From contig NZ_CP025546.1 in the NCBI RefSeq assembly GCF_003614435.1, positions 248,001 to 312,000 of the forward strand: a DNA stretch of 64,000 bases, in the 5' to 3' direction. The first letter of the stretch is position 1; each line of letters begins with the position of its first letter. The stretch is from Mycobacterium paragordonae (lineage in GTDB: Bacteria > Actinomycetota > Actinomycetes > Mycobacteriales > Mycobacteriaceae). A model generated the notes under the pieces. The model had not been told where the DNA came from and ran no database searches. It saw only the letters and a list, made by a program, of their open reading frames with translations. Below, piece by piece: positions 51,387-59,428 of the stretch. Made by a program: the position numbers and the translations under genes.

Positions 51387-52467
51387 CGAACTCGTTGATG
51401 GCCGTCACCGCTGAAGTCGCTCCGTCGCGCCGACGGATCTCCTCACCGAGGCGGCCGGCAGCCCGACCATAACGCGGGTCGGTGAGCACTGCGCTTACTG
51501 CCGCGCGGATGCGTTGGGCATTAGACCTTTTAGGCAGCAGAATTCCGGCGCCTGCCTGTTGCAGCGCCGCGCCCACACGCTTCTGGTCGACCAGGGCACT
51601 GGCGGGGAGGACCACCATGGGCACACCGAAAGACAACGCCCGCATGGCGGTGCTGTGCCCGCCATGTCCCACCACCACGGACGCTGTTTGCAGCACTTGG
51701 TCATGGTCAAGCCAGGTGTGTACCTCCACGTTGGCCGGGATGCGCAGTGCCGATGAGTCGATGGCGGGTCCCACCGTGAGCGTCGCCTGCACCGCAAGGG
51801 ACCCAACGGCATCAAGGATTTTCTGCATCATGCGGCGTTGACCGGCGTAAGCACAGGTACTGAGGCTGATCAATACCCGGGGAACGGGCTGCCGCGTCGA
51901 CGCTGCAGGCATTCCTTGCCAGACCACACCAAGGTGGCGCACCGGCGGTGCGCCCCGAACTGGATCGAGATCCTCTCGGGCGGCGACGAGTTGGAGAGCG
52001 CCATTGCGTTCTGCTCCCAGAGGGGGTATGCCGCGCAACCGTAACAACCAACCGATCGGTCCGGCGGCCACGTCCTGGACCGATCGGTAGAAGCAATGCA
52101 CGAAGACCACGGTCGCAATGCCTGCGGCCGCAACTTCCTGGATCGCGCCGACCATCAGCATGTCGACGATTACGACGTCGGATCCGTGTCGACGCGCAGC
52201 CTCGACGGCTTCGGTGCCGATTCGGCGATCGGTGATGACCCCGAACATTCCCCCCATCACACCCTTGATCGGGTGACGTCGGGTTGGATCGAAATCCGTT
52301 CCAAGCGTTATAGTTTCGAAGGGAAAACCAGCATCCTGTACCCGCCTGCCGACACCCCGATGGCCAAGGAACCGGACATCTGCGCCGTCGTCACTCAAGG
52401 CACGAGCGACCCCCAACTGTGGGGGAATGTTGCCGCCTCCGTCGGCCACAACGAACAGGACTTTCAC
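51364..52467 (-). CDS. Glycosyltransferase family 1 (UGT/macrolide-type)
   Basis: About 367 residues from GTG 52467. The N-terminal VKVLFVVADGGGNIPPQLGV is the acceptor-side Rossmann start. The C-terminal WLDHDQVLQTASVVVGHGGH and STAMRALSFGVPMVVLPASA match the GT1 donor-sugar signature (HGG, then Gly-Val-Pro). Such enzymes transfer a sugar from UDP or TDP donors to lipids or polyketides. The open frame extends to 52698 but overlaps the TetR gene; GTG 52467 gives a GTGA overlap with the TetR stop. It is probably regulated by that TetR. Confidence 0.88.
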   Translation of the reverse strand: MKVLFVVADGGGNIPPQLGVARALSDDGADVRFLGHRGVGRRVQDAGFPFETITLGTDFDPTRRHPIKGVMGGMFGVITDRRIGTEAVEAARRHGSDVVIVDMLMVGAIQEVAAAGIATVVFVHCFYRSVQDVAAGPIGWLLRLRGIPPLGAERNGALQLVAAREDLDPVRGAPPVRHLGVVWQGMPAASTRQPVPRVLISLSTCAYAGQRRMMQKILDAVGSLAVQATLTVGPAIDSSALRIPANVEVHTWLDHDQVLQTASVVVGHGGHSTAMRALSFGVPMVVLPASALVDQKRVGAALQQAGAGILLPKRSNAQRIRAAVSAVLTDPRYGRAAGRLGEEIRRRDGATSAVTAINEFVTNSISR

Positions 52468-53066
52468 GGCACGGCCCGTTCGCGGGCATCCAGCATGGCG
52501 TCCGTCATGAACCGGATCCGTCGATGCACATCGTCGAAGGTCAGACCTCGATCGCGCCGCAGCAGCTTCCAGCAGTACACGTCGGTGGCCACCACCAGCG
52601 CGTCGATGAGGCTGTCTCGCGCACCGGCATGGACCGGCAATCGAGCCGCGAACGTCTGTGCCACCCAGCTGCGATGCAAGCTCCGGCCGTCTGCGCACAT
52701 GAGTTGTGCCCGCGGATCGCTGTGCTCCTCGGCGAGTAACCCAAGGATCATGTCGCCACGGAGCTCGTAGTGCGCGATGAGCGCGACCAACGCCTGGGCC
52801 GGGTCATCCGGCGGCGCGCTCCGCTCGGCCAGGGCGTCCTCTCGCATGCGAGCCCAAGCAGCCTCGATGAGGTTCTCGCGATTCCCGAAGTGCCGCAGAA
52901 CGGTTTTGACAGTAACGCCGCTGCGCTCGGCGACCACGCCCAGCGTGATATCGAGCGTGCATTGCGCCATGACGGCGGCCATGGTGGCCTCGACGATCGC
53001 ATCGCGGGTCGCCTGCACTGCATCGGCGCGGGCGTACATCTGGTAGCGCCGCTTTTTGGTGTCCAT
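52464..53066 (-). CDS. TetR-family transcriptional regulator
   Basis: About 200 residues from ATG 53066 (MDTKKRRYQMYARADAVQ). The helix-turn-helix reads TLGVVAERSGVTVKTVLRHF, followed by GNRENLIEAAW. The open frame goes to TTG 53081, but that would include one arm of the palindrome 53074-53098 in the coding region. It precedes a glycosyltransferase with a 4-bp overlap and so probably controls it. The perfect palindrome just upstream is the likely operator. Confidence 0.9.
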   Translation of the reverse strand: MDTKKRRYQMYARADAVQATRDAIVEATMAAVMAQCTLDITLGVVAERSGVTVKTVLRHFGNRENLIEAAWARMREDALAERSAPPDDPAQALVALIAHYELRGDMILGLLAEEHSDPRAQLMCADGRSLHRSWVAQTFAARLPVHAGARDSLIDALVVATDVYCWKLLRRDRGLTFDDVHRRIRFMTDAMLDARERAVP

Positions 53067-53073
53067 GGCAACA

Positions 53074-53098
53074 GACATCAAAACACCGATTTGATGTC
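53074..53098. promoter_or_regulatory. TetR operator candidate of the glycosyltransferase unit
   Basis: GACATCAAA (53074-53082) and TTTGATGTC (53090-53098) are perfect 9-bp arms around ACACCGA, just upstream of the TetR ATG at 53066. This is the place expected for an autoregulatory site. Confidence 0.65.
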
Positions 53099-53165
53099 CT
53101 GCGCAATAGACACTGAATTATCGGCTGGTCGCGAAGACTGCGGTCGGTCCGCCGAGTGGACCCCG

Positions 53166-53990
53166 CTACGGCGTCTTGAGGAAGATGTCGTTGAAGGTGA
53201 CGGTGCGCAGATTGCGGGCGCGGATGATGTCCACCAGCTGCGGATAGACGTGGGTGACGGGCAGATGGTTGAGGTGCCCGATCACGATGGACTGCGGCGT
53301 GAAGTACTGGTCGGCCATCTTCACGATGTATTCCTCGGTGATCAACGTCGAATCTGACAGCGATCCCGACCAGAGGACCGGCACGCTGTATCCGAGGTCG
53401 GCGGCCACAGCGTCGACGGCCGCGTTGTGCTTTGCATACGGTGGACGCCAATACGGTTTGGCGCCAACGCCGTACGTCTTCTTCAGGAATTCGTCGTTGC
53501 GCATGAGTTGCTTGGCGATATCGCCCTTCGACAGGGTTGTCAGGTCGGGATGCGACCAGGTGTGGTTGCCGAGCTCGATCTGTCCGGATTCCACCAACGG
53601 CCGAAGCAGCGCCAGGTTGTCGGTCCAGGAGTCGTAGGTTCCGTTGACGAAGTACGTCAACCGGATACCCGTGTCCTTCGCGAACTGCGTGTAGGCGCGC
53701 ACCACCTCGCTGTTGGTCCCGTCGTCGACGGTCAGCGCCAGCAGGTCACCACTGCCGGGCAGCTGGCTCAGCACGCCGCCGCCGGGCAGTCGCACGCGTG
53801 CGCTCGGCGGTGGCGGCGGCAACAGGCCCGCGACGGTCGGGCCGGCGGGCGGTCCGTCCGCGGCGGCGACAGCGGGCGTCTGGGCGAAGGTGCGTGGTTG
53901 AGGGTCGACCATGCATCGGGCCAGGCCCACGCCGGCGACGGTGGAAACGGCGAGGGACCCAAGGAAACGGCGGCGGCTCAGCTCTGACAT
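53166..53990 (-). CDS. Polysaccharide deacetylase (NodB, CE4), Tat-exported
   Basis: 274 residues. The N-terminus MSELSRRRFLGSLAVSTVAG is a twin-arginine signal (SRRRFLG). The NodB domain shows TVDDGTN for the Asp pair, HTWSHPDL for the metal-binding HxxxxH, RPPYAKHN for the Arg, and VIGHLNHLP near the end. CE4 enzymes de-N-acetylate peptidoglycan, chitin or glycan chains; the folded-export route suggests a metal loaded in the cytosol. A Pro-rich linker (LLPPPPPSARV) separates the signal from the catalytic domain. Confidence 0.88.
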   Translation of the reverse strand: MSELSRRRFLGSLAVSTVAGVGLARCMVDPQPRTFAQTPAVAAADGPPAGPTVAGLLPPPPPSARVRLPGGGVLSQLPGSGDLLALTVDDGTNSEVVRAYTQFAKDTGIRLTYFVNGTYDSWTDNLALLRPLVESGQIELGNHTWSHPDLTTLSKGDIAKQLMRNDEFLKKTYGVGAKPYWRPPYAKHNAAVDAVAADLGYSVPVLWSGSLSDSTLITEEYIVKMADQYFTPQSIVIGHLNHLPVTHVYPQLVDIIRARNLRTVTFNDIFLKTP

Positions 53991-54154
53991 TCTGCTATCG
54001 GTCTCCGGGTGCGCCGGAACCCGCGCACGCCCTCATCCGGGCTGCTCAACGGGTTCACCAGCAACGACACCACAGCAGCGAACCGTACCATGACCAGCGC
54101 GGATATACCCCGCGCAGCGCCGTGGCAGCGCCTAACTGTTGTGTCGATCACAAA

Positions 54155-54976
54155 TCAGCAGTAGCCGATCCCGATATCGACCGACAGCTGGGTGCCGGTC
54201 ACGAATCGGGACTGATCCGAAGCCAGCCACGCCACCGCGTCCGAGATGTCCTCGGGCTGGGCGATGCCTTCGGGCAGTAACGGCCGGTGCAGGTCACGCA
54301 GGTTCGGGTTGGTGCCGGCGGCCGATTCCATGGCTTCGCGCATCCGGCCGGTCCCCATCGGGGTGGCGACCGCTCCCGGGTTGAGGCTGTTGACCCGGAT
54401 GTTGTGCCGGCCCAGCTCGGCGGCGAACCCGCGTGCCATACCGACGACGGCGTGCTTGCTGGCGGTGTAGTGAATCATGAACGACTGCATCCTGATGCCG
54501 GCGGCGGACCCGATCAGGATGATGGACCCCCCGCGGCCGCCGTCGATGATGTGGTGAGCGCCCGCCATCACGGTGTTCCAGGTACCGATGACGTTGGTGT
54601 CGATGGTGTCGCGGAATGCCTGGGCGGTGATCTGATCCCAGGCCGCGGGATTGCAGATGCCCGCGTTGGCGACGATCACGTCGAGCCGGCCGAGTTCGCC
54701 GACGCCCCGGTCGACGGCGTCTTTGAGTGAGTCCAGGTCGCGCACGTCGACCGCGGCCGTGATGGCCCGCCGGCCGTTGGCCTGGACCTGCCGGGCGGTC
54801 TCGGCGAGGTCATCGGGCGTCGGCGAGTCGTAGGGAACGCTGGACGGCAGCGGTCCGGCGAGGTCGAGCGCGATGATGTCGGCGCCGTCAGCGCTGAGCC
54901 GCACCGCGTGTGCCCGGCCCTGCCCCCGCGCCGCGCCGGTGATCACCGCGACGCGTCCGTTGAGTGGCCTGTTCAT
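54155..54976 (-). CDS. Mycofactocin-coupled SDR-type oxidoreductase
   Basis: About 273 residues from ATG 54976 (AAGGAGAG upstream). VAVITGAARGQGRAHAVRL and DGADIIALDLAGP are the signature start of the mycofactocin-dependent SDR group, which has a non-exchangeable NAD. ANAGIC, the Ser in LIGSAAGIRM, YTASKHAVVG (Tyr/Lys) and QLSVDIG complete the SDR set. These enzymes pass electrons to mycofactocin rather than to free NAD. The frame extends to 55312 only as antisense to the next gene. It is divergent from an SRPBCC gene. Confidence 0.9.
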   Translation of the reverse strand: MNRPLNGRVAVITGAARGQGRAHAVRLSADGADIIALDLAGPLPSSVPYDSPTPDDLAETARQVQANGRRAITAAVDVRDLDSLKDAVDRGVGELGRLDVIVANAGICNPAAWDQITAQAFRDTIDTNVIGTWNTVMAGAHHIIDGGRGGSIILIGSAAGIRMQSFMIHYTASKHAVVGMARGFAAELGRHNIRVNSLNPGAVATPMGTGRMREAMESAAGTNPNLRDLHRPLLPEGIAQPEDISDAVAWLASDQSRFVTGTQLSVDIGIGYC

Positions 54977-55027
54977 AGCTCTCCTTGCGTCGTGGAACTG
55001 TGCTTTCCCCGACGATAGGGTGGCAGG

Positions 55028-55501
55028 ATGACCGTCATCGTTGTCGACAGGGGACCCCGAAGGGTCAGTCGCAGGGTCGAGGTTGCCGCCCCGGCGGCGG
55101 AATTGTTCGCGATGGCCGCCGATCCGCGGCGGCACAGTGAACTGGACGGGTCGGGCACGGTGCAGGCCAACGTCAAAGCCCCGGACCAGCTCGCCGAAGG
55201 CGCGAAGTTCTCCACGAAGATGAAAATGTTCGGCCTGCCCTACCGCATCACCAGCACGGTGACCGCCTTCAAACCCGATGAGCTGATCGAGTGGCGGCAC
55301 CCGCTCGGCCACCGGTGGCGGTGGGAATTCGAGGCGCTCTCACCCACCTCCACGCGCGTCACCGAGACCTTCGACTATCACGATGCCGGGGCGCTCAAGA
55401 AGAAGCTGAAGTACTACGAGCGGATGGGTTTTGCGAAGCAGAACGCATCCGGCATCGAGGCGACGCTGGCCAAGCTGCGCGACCGCTACGCTTCAGCCTG
55501 A
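55028..55501 (+). CDS. SRPBCC-family (polyketide cyclase/START-like) protein
   Basis: 157 residues. [20 protein letters not shown] is the typical start of the SRPBCC fold; [16 protein letters not shown] and [13 protein letters not shown] fit the later strands. The fold holds a hydrophobic cavity for lipids or aromatics; activity cannot be assigned. It is divergent from the mycofactocin SDR, 51 bp apart, and may act on the same compound. No signal or membrane segment. Confidence 0.8.
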   Translation: MTVIVVDRGPRRVSRRVEVAAPAAELFAMAADPRRHSELDGSGTVQANVKAPDQLAEGAKFSTKMKMFGLPYRITSTVTAFKPDELIEWRHPLGHRWRWEFEALSPTSTRVTETFDYHDAGALKKKLKYYERMGFAKQNASGIEATLAKLRDRYASA

Positions 55502-55511
55502 CCAGCCGTAA

Positions 55512-56069
55512 CTAGGCCGCGGGGTCGGCGGCGTCCCACGGCACCACGCCGGAAACCCAGTGCGAGAGCTGTTCGCCCTCGTCGTTGCGGTGCAGATGCC
55601 GCGGCGGGGTGGCGAACGTCGAGTAGGGGCGGCAACGGATTACCACGCGATTCTCCCGGTCGCACATCGCCTCGATCGACGGGCGCGCCTCGGCGCCCAG
55701 TGGCTGGCCAGACATCCGCCCGGCCACCGCCATCATCACGTCGACCGCCAGGTCGCGGTCCTCGTCCAGCGTTGCGTCCGTGTAGACCTGCAGGTAGGTG
55801 AACGGCCAGCGCTCGTCCAGCACGCACAGGCTGATCTTGTTGTCGCGCTCGATGATTCGGGCCTTGCCGCGGCCGGCCATCGTGGAAACCAGCAACTCGC
55901 CGTCGTCGGTGGGGATGTAGTACACGATCGACATCGCCGGGCCGTCGTTGCGGCGGCGGTAGCCGAAGACCGCGGTGCGGTGGGTGCGGACGAATTCGCG
56001 TCGCTCCGACGGGAGCATGTCGCGATCGGTGGAAGCCGTGAACGGCTCGGCTGCGAGGGGGAGAAGCAT
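55512..56069 (-). CDS. Pyridoxamine 5'-phosphate oxidase-like flavin/F420-binding protein
   Basis: 185 residues of a split-barrel protein. MSIVYYIPTDDGELLVSTMA and GRGKARIIERDNKISLCVLD are the usual F420/FMN-binding strand pattern of PNPOx-like proteins abundant in mycobacteria. A later RCRPYSTFATPPRHLHRND is less typical. The reaction and cofactor are unproven. It is convergent with SRPBCC, with a 10-bp gap, and divergent from a TetR gene with a strong palindrome in between. Confidence 0.8.
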   Translation of the reverse strand: MLLPLAAEPFTASTDRDMLPSERREFVRTHRTAVFGYRRRNDGPAMSIVYYIPTDDGELLVSTMAGRGKARIIERDNKISLCVLDERWPFTYLQVYTDATLDEDRDLAVDVMMAVAGRMSGQPLGAEARPSIEAMCDRENRVVIRCRPYSTFATPPRHLHRNDEGEQLSHWVSGVVPWDAADPAA

Positions 56070-56110
56070 GCTGAAACGTCCTTCACGGCAGGGGCATTGA
56101 CCCGTCGACT

Positions 56111-56137
56111 ATTAATGGATACAGTGTGTCCATTAAT
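56111..56137. promoter_or_regulatory. TetR operator candidate overlapping a start codon
   Basis: ATTAATGGA (56111-56119) and TCCATTAAT (56129-56137) are perfect 9-bp arms, with AC/GT also pairing inside a 9-bp centre. The TetR GTG at 56126 lies within it, and the PNPOx promoter side (ATTAAT) is covered too. AT-rich against a GC-rich background, it stands out. Confidence 0.7.
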
Positions 56138-56794
56138 AATGATGATGTCAACCCCCCGGTAGGCAGGTCGCGCGGGCGCCCGGCGCTACCGCTGGACCGC
56201 ATCCTTGGTGCGGCGCTCGAGCTCGTCGACGAGGAAGGTGCCGAGGCGCTGTCCATGCGATCCCTGGCGCAGCGTCTGGGCTCGGGCACCGCGACGCTCT
56301 ACCGGCACTTCGCAAACCGGGCCGAACTGGTGGCCATGGTGGTTGACCGGATGCTCGGCGAGGTCGTTATTGCTGACGACCCGTCGCTGCCATGGGACGA
56401 GGCCTGCATCTCGTTCGCGCACAGCATGTTCGGGGCTCTCGGGCGGCACGGCAATGCCGCGCCGCTGCTGATCGGACATATTCCGATGGGGCCGAACGCG
56501 ATGGCGCAACGGGAGTTCGTGCTGGGCGTGTTACTGCGTAACGGATTCTCCGCGGAATCTGCCGCGCGTACCTACGCCACCTTGTCGCGCTTCATTTTGG
56601 GCTTTGCCATGCAGGTTTCGGCGTCGGCGGTGACGGAACAGAGCGATGCGGCGGCGGCCGCGGCATTCGGCCGGCTCGACTCCGGCAGTTACCCGGCGAC
56701 CGCCGAGGTCGCCGGGCACTTGCCGGTGCCGTTGGCTGACGAGTTCGATTTCGGGCTTCGACTCATCGTCGACGGGCTGGCCCGCCGCGCTTGA
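56126..56794 (+). CDS. TetR-family transcriptional regulator
   Basis: 222 residues from GTG 56126. LDRILGAALELVDEEGAEAL and MRSLAQRLGSGTATLYRHFA form the helix-turn-helix, with NRAELVAMVV after it. The C-terminal domain looks like the TetR_C_33 or TetR-like group. No ATG is in frame near the start, so GTG 56126, inside the palindrome, is the only good choice. It probably represses itself and the PNPOx-like gene. Its 3' end is 4 bp from the stop of the convergent cutinase gene. Confidence 0.9.
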   Translation: MSINNDDVNPPVGRSRGRPALPLDRILGAALELVDEEGAEALSMRSLAQRLGSGTATLYRHFANRAELVAMVVDRMLGEVVIADDPSLPWDEACISFAHSMFGALGRHGNAAPLLIGHIPMGPNAMAQREFVLGVLLRNGFSAESAARTYATLSRFILGFAMQVSASAVTEQSDAAAAAAFGRLDSGSYPATAEVAGHLPVPLADEFDFGLRLIVDGLARRA

Positions 56795-56798
56795 CCCG

Positions 56799-57509
56799 TC
56801 AGTTGCCGAAGCCGGACGGGACCGGCGCCGGAGCACCGCCGCCCAGGCGAGCGGCCGCGAACGCCGCGCCCTGCTCGATCGACGCCCCGTCGTCGGCGTA
56901 GGAGTTGTGGGCGGCGAAGTTCAGCCCCTGCGAGCACACCGGGTCTTCCGGCGCGCAGATCTTGAGGGTCTTGGCCTGATAGAGCGGACCGATCGCCACC
57001 TGAGGCTGGCCGAGGAACTCCATCGCCCGCGTGTTCGGCGTTCCGAACAGGACGACGGACGAGACATGGTCGGCCACAGCGGGATCCAGCGGCTTGGGCA
57101 CGGTCGCGGGGTCGACGCCGTCGGGCACCCTGGCGGAGGTGACGAAGCCCATCACGGCCGCGCCCTGCGAGAAGCCGGAGAGCACCATCTTCGTCTTGGG
57201 GCAGGCCGCCGCCATCGAGTTGACGTGAGCGCCGGCGTCCCTGATTCCGTCGACACCGGTGGCCCACTCCTCGCTGGCGGGGTAGTTGACCGAATACACA
57301 CCCATCGACTGCGTGCCGATCTTTGGCCGCAGGGCGTCGACGAAGGCTTGTCCGGTGGCACCGAGACCTTCCTCTCCGGTACCCCGGGCGTACACCACCT
57401 CGACGTCGGGGCAGGGCTCGGCGGACGCGGCGGGGGCAGGGGAAGCGAGGATCGAGGCACTGAAACCCGCAGCCACGGCTGCGGCGGAAACGAGGAAGCG
57501 CGTGATCAT
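56799..57509 (-). CDS. Secreted cutinase family esterase/lipase
   Basis: 236 residues with a Sec signal peptide (hydrophobic run ending ASPAPAASA). The catalytic triad is Ser in LSGFSQGAAVM, Asp in CAPEDPVC and His in NFAAHNSYADDG, and Cys pairs (PCPD, CPKT, ICAPEDPVC) fit the usual disulfides. It resembles mycobacterial cutinase-like proteins (CFP21/Culp family), which act as esterases or phospholipases outside the cell. A palindrome and a GATAAT -10 are upstream. Confidence 0.92.
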   Translation of the reverse strand: MITRFLVSAAAVAAGFSASILASPAPAASAEPCPDVEVVYARGTGEEGLGATGQAFVDALRPKIGTQSMGVYSVNYPASEEWATGVDGIRDAGAHVNSMAAACPKTKMVLSGFSQGAAVMGFVTSARVPDGVDPATVPKPLDPAVADHVSSVVLFGTPNTRAMEFLGQPQVAIGPLYQAKTLKICAPEDPVCSQGLNFAAHNSYADDGASIEQGAAFAAARLGGGAPAPVPSGFGN

Positions 57510-57556
57510 GCCGCTTATTTTGCCCGCCTATGCGATATCCAAACCACTGCAAACGT

Positions 57557-57579
57557 ATTATCGCTGTGAATTTTCACAG
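57557..57579 (-). promoter_or_regulatory. Cutinase promoter -10 with adjacent palindrome
   Basis: On the minus strand GATAAT (57562-57557) is a near-ideal -10 about 50 bp before the cutinase ATG. Just upstream of it, CTGTGAA (57564-57570) and TTCACAG (57573-57579) are perfect arms around TT. A repressor bound there would overlap the spacer. The half-site spacing is 4, not the 6 of a CRP site. Confidence 0.5.
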
Positions 57580-57624
57580 GCGGAGTTCATGCAAGTTTTG
57601 CGTGGTGTATGGCCAAACCCGGCT

Positions 57625-58608
57625 TCACACGTGCGGGAGAACCTCGTCGACCAACCGGTGCAAGCTGGCCCAGCCGTCGTCGATCGGAAGACCGCCGATC
57701 AACGGGTTCATCACGATGTCTTTCCGGCCGCCGCGGATCTGGGCGAGCAGCTCACCCGGAGTGAGGATCTCGACGTTGTCGAGCCGGCGCAGGTCCTCGA
57801 CCGAAGCCGCGGGCTTCTCGTTGGGCCGGGGTACTCCGTCGCGCCTCCAGCCGGAGTACTCGGCGGCCTCGTTCATGATGAATCCGCCGTACCGGGACCA
57901 CGCCTCGTCCGGATCGGGATGCAACAGGGTGACGGTGCTGCCGTTTTCCGGGTAGTAGGCAAATCCGGTTTTGCCGTGCTTACGTAACTCGTCGGTGTAG
58001 ACGGCAACCAGGTCGGGCATGGCCATCGGCGGTGAGAACGGCAACCCGAAACGTGCCGCGCGCCGAGCCGCCGCGACGGTCATCCCGCCGACGAAGAAGA
58101 AAGGGTGCGGCCGAGTGTGCGGCTTGGGCGTGACGTTGATGACGGCGCCGTCGTACTCGAAGGCTTCATCGCCCCAGGCTTGCAGCAGCACCGAAAGGCA
58201 GTGGTCCATCAAGGCGCCGCGCCGGGACCAATCCTTCCCGGCGGCATGGTATTCCGCAGGGCGATAACCCATTCCGGCCACAAAGCTGAACCGGCCCTGA
58301 GCCAGATTGTCCAGCACGGCGATGTCTTCGGCGAGCCTGACCGGATCGTAGAGCGGCACGATCAACGCATTGATGCTGATGCGCACGCGGCTCGTGCGTC
58401 CCGCCAGCGCGGCGGCCACCAGCAACGGCGAAGGCAGCCAACCCGTGGCGGCCAGGTGATGCTCCTCGCCGCTGATCGCCGTGAACCCGTTCTTGTCGGC
58501 GAACTCCGCCATCTCCAGCGCAGCCCGATAGCGGTCGCCGTGTCGCCCGGCAGGATCGGCGACGTTGGTCATGTTCAGGCGCAGCGCGGTGAGCAGTTCC
58601 CCCATCAC
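57625..58608 (-). CDS. LLM-class flavin-dependent oxidoreductase
   Basis: 327 residues of a luciferase-like monooxygenase. GEEHHLAATGWLPSPLLVAA is the classic active-site/strand region, VRISINALIVPLYDPVRLAE and LDNLAQGRFSFVAGMGYRPA follow, and VGGMTVAAARRAARFG is the phosphate-binding segment. These enzymes use FMNH2 or F420H2. The TetR gene just upstream overlaps its start by 4 bp, so it is co-regulated with that TetR. Substrate unknown. Confidence 0.9.
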   Translation of the reverse strand: MMGELLTALRLNMTNVADPAGRHGDRYRAALEMAEFADKNGFTAISGEEHHLAATGWLPSPLLVAAALAGRTSRVRISINALIVPLYDPVRLAEDIAVLDNLAQGRFSFVAGMGYRPAEYHAAGKDWSRRGALMDHCLSVLLQAWGDEAFEYDGAVINVTPKPHTRPHPFFFVGGMTVAAARRAARFGLPFSPPMAMPDLVAVYTDELRKHGKTGFAYYPENGSTVTLLHPDPDEAWSRYGGFIMNEAAEYSGWRRDGVPRPNEKPAASVEDLRRLDNVEILTPGELLAQIRGGRKDIVMNPLIGGLPIDDGWASLHRLVDEVLPHV

Positions 58609-59282
58609 CGCCCGGCTTTCGGGCGGGTGAACAAGGTCCCTCTGACCATCCGCTTCGCGACGCTGAGCGTTGCGTCATAGACCTCCGGGGAGTCCAGCGC
58701 CGCCGGTTCCGTCAGGCCGCGCGTCAGAGCGCAGATGGCGTCGATGGCCGCGGTGGTATCCGTGGCAGGGGATAACGCGCCCTGGCTGTGCGCATTTTCT
58801 ACGATCTCGGTCACGACGTCGCGCAGCGCCTTGGAGCCGGGATACTGCGGCGCGCTCAGCCTCGACTGGGTGACACCGCCCGAGCGCACGGCCCGCAGGA
58901 AGGCGGCCAGGTGCGGGAAGTCGCGCATCAGCCGCTTCGACTCATCCAGCACCGCATCAAGCTGATCGGCGACGTTGTCCGAGCTTGCGACGGCGCCACG
59001 CAGTCGGGGCAGGACGATGTTCTCAATTTCCTGACCGGTCGCCCGCAGCAGCTCGGACTTGTTCGAGAAGTAGTGGTAGAGACTTCCGCTGGTCATGTCG
59101 GCGGCCCGGGCGATCTCGCGGATCGTCGTCTGGGAGTAGCCGACCTCTGCCACACACCGCATCGCCGCGGTGATGATCCGGCGCCGGGTCTGCTCTCCAT
59201 CCGCGCCCACCGGGCGGCCAAGCGGAGTTCCCGACAGGGACGAATCGGCCGACGAATCGGACACGGAAGAGCTGACAGTCAC
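58605..59282 (-). CDS. TetR-family transcriptional regulator (paralogue A)
   Basis: 225 residues from GTG 59282. After a Ser-rich N-terminal extension (about 20 residues) comes LGRPVGADGEQTRRRIITA and the helix-turn-helix TTIREIARAADMTSGSLYHY. It is closely similar to the TetR at 59429, both in the N-terminal 60 residues and in the C-terminal VYDATLSVAKRMVRGTLF. It is the first gene of a unit with the LLM flavoprotein (4-bp overlap). The two TetR genes face away from each other around a perfect palindrome. Confidence 0.92.
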   Translation of the reverse strand: MTVSSSVSDSSADSSLSGTPLGRPVGADGEQTRRRIITAAMRCVAEVGYSQTTIREIARAADMTSGSLYHYFSNKSELLRATGQEIENIVLPRLRGAVASSDNVADQLDAVLDESKRLMRDFPHLAAFLRAVRSGGVTQSRLSAPQYPGSKALRDVVTEIVENAHSQGALSPATDTTAAIDAICALTRGLTEPAALDSPEVYDATLSVAKRMVRGTLFTRPKAGR

Positions 59283-59349
59283 GCCGCATTGCCCCCGTCA
59301 AGAAATCGCCTACTCACCGCGCCCGCCCGGTCGCGAGAACTAATTGATC

Positions 59350-59367
59350 GGTCGAATATATTCGACC
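59350..59367. promoter_or_regulatory. Perfect 18-bp palindrome between paralogous TetR genes
   Basis: GGTCGAATATATTCGACC is completely self-complementary. Its centre is 76 bp from the start of TetR paralogue A (59282) and 71 bp from that of paralogue B (59429), nearly the midpoint. It is the likely shared operator. Confidence 0.75.
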
Positions 59368-59428
59368 ACGTCGACACCGGTCCCGCCTTACCAGGTGGAC
59401 GGCTCCACAAGTAAGGACACAACTCACC

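Noticed and set aside
57564..57579. CRP (TGTGA-N6-TCACA) site before the cutinase
   Set aside because: The half-sites are 4 bp apart, not 6, so the known CRP geometry does not fit.
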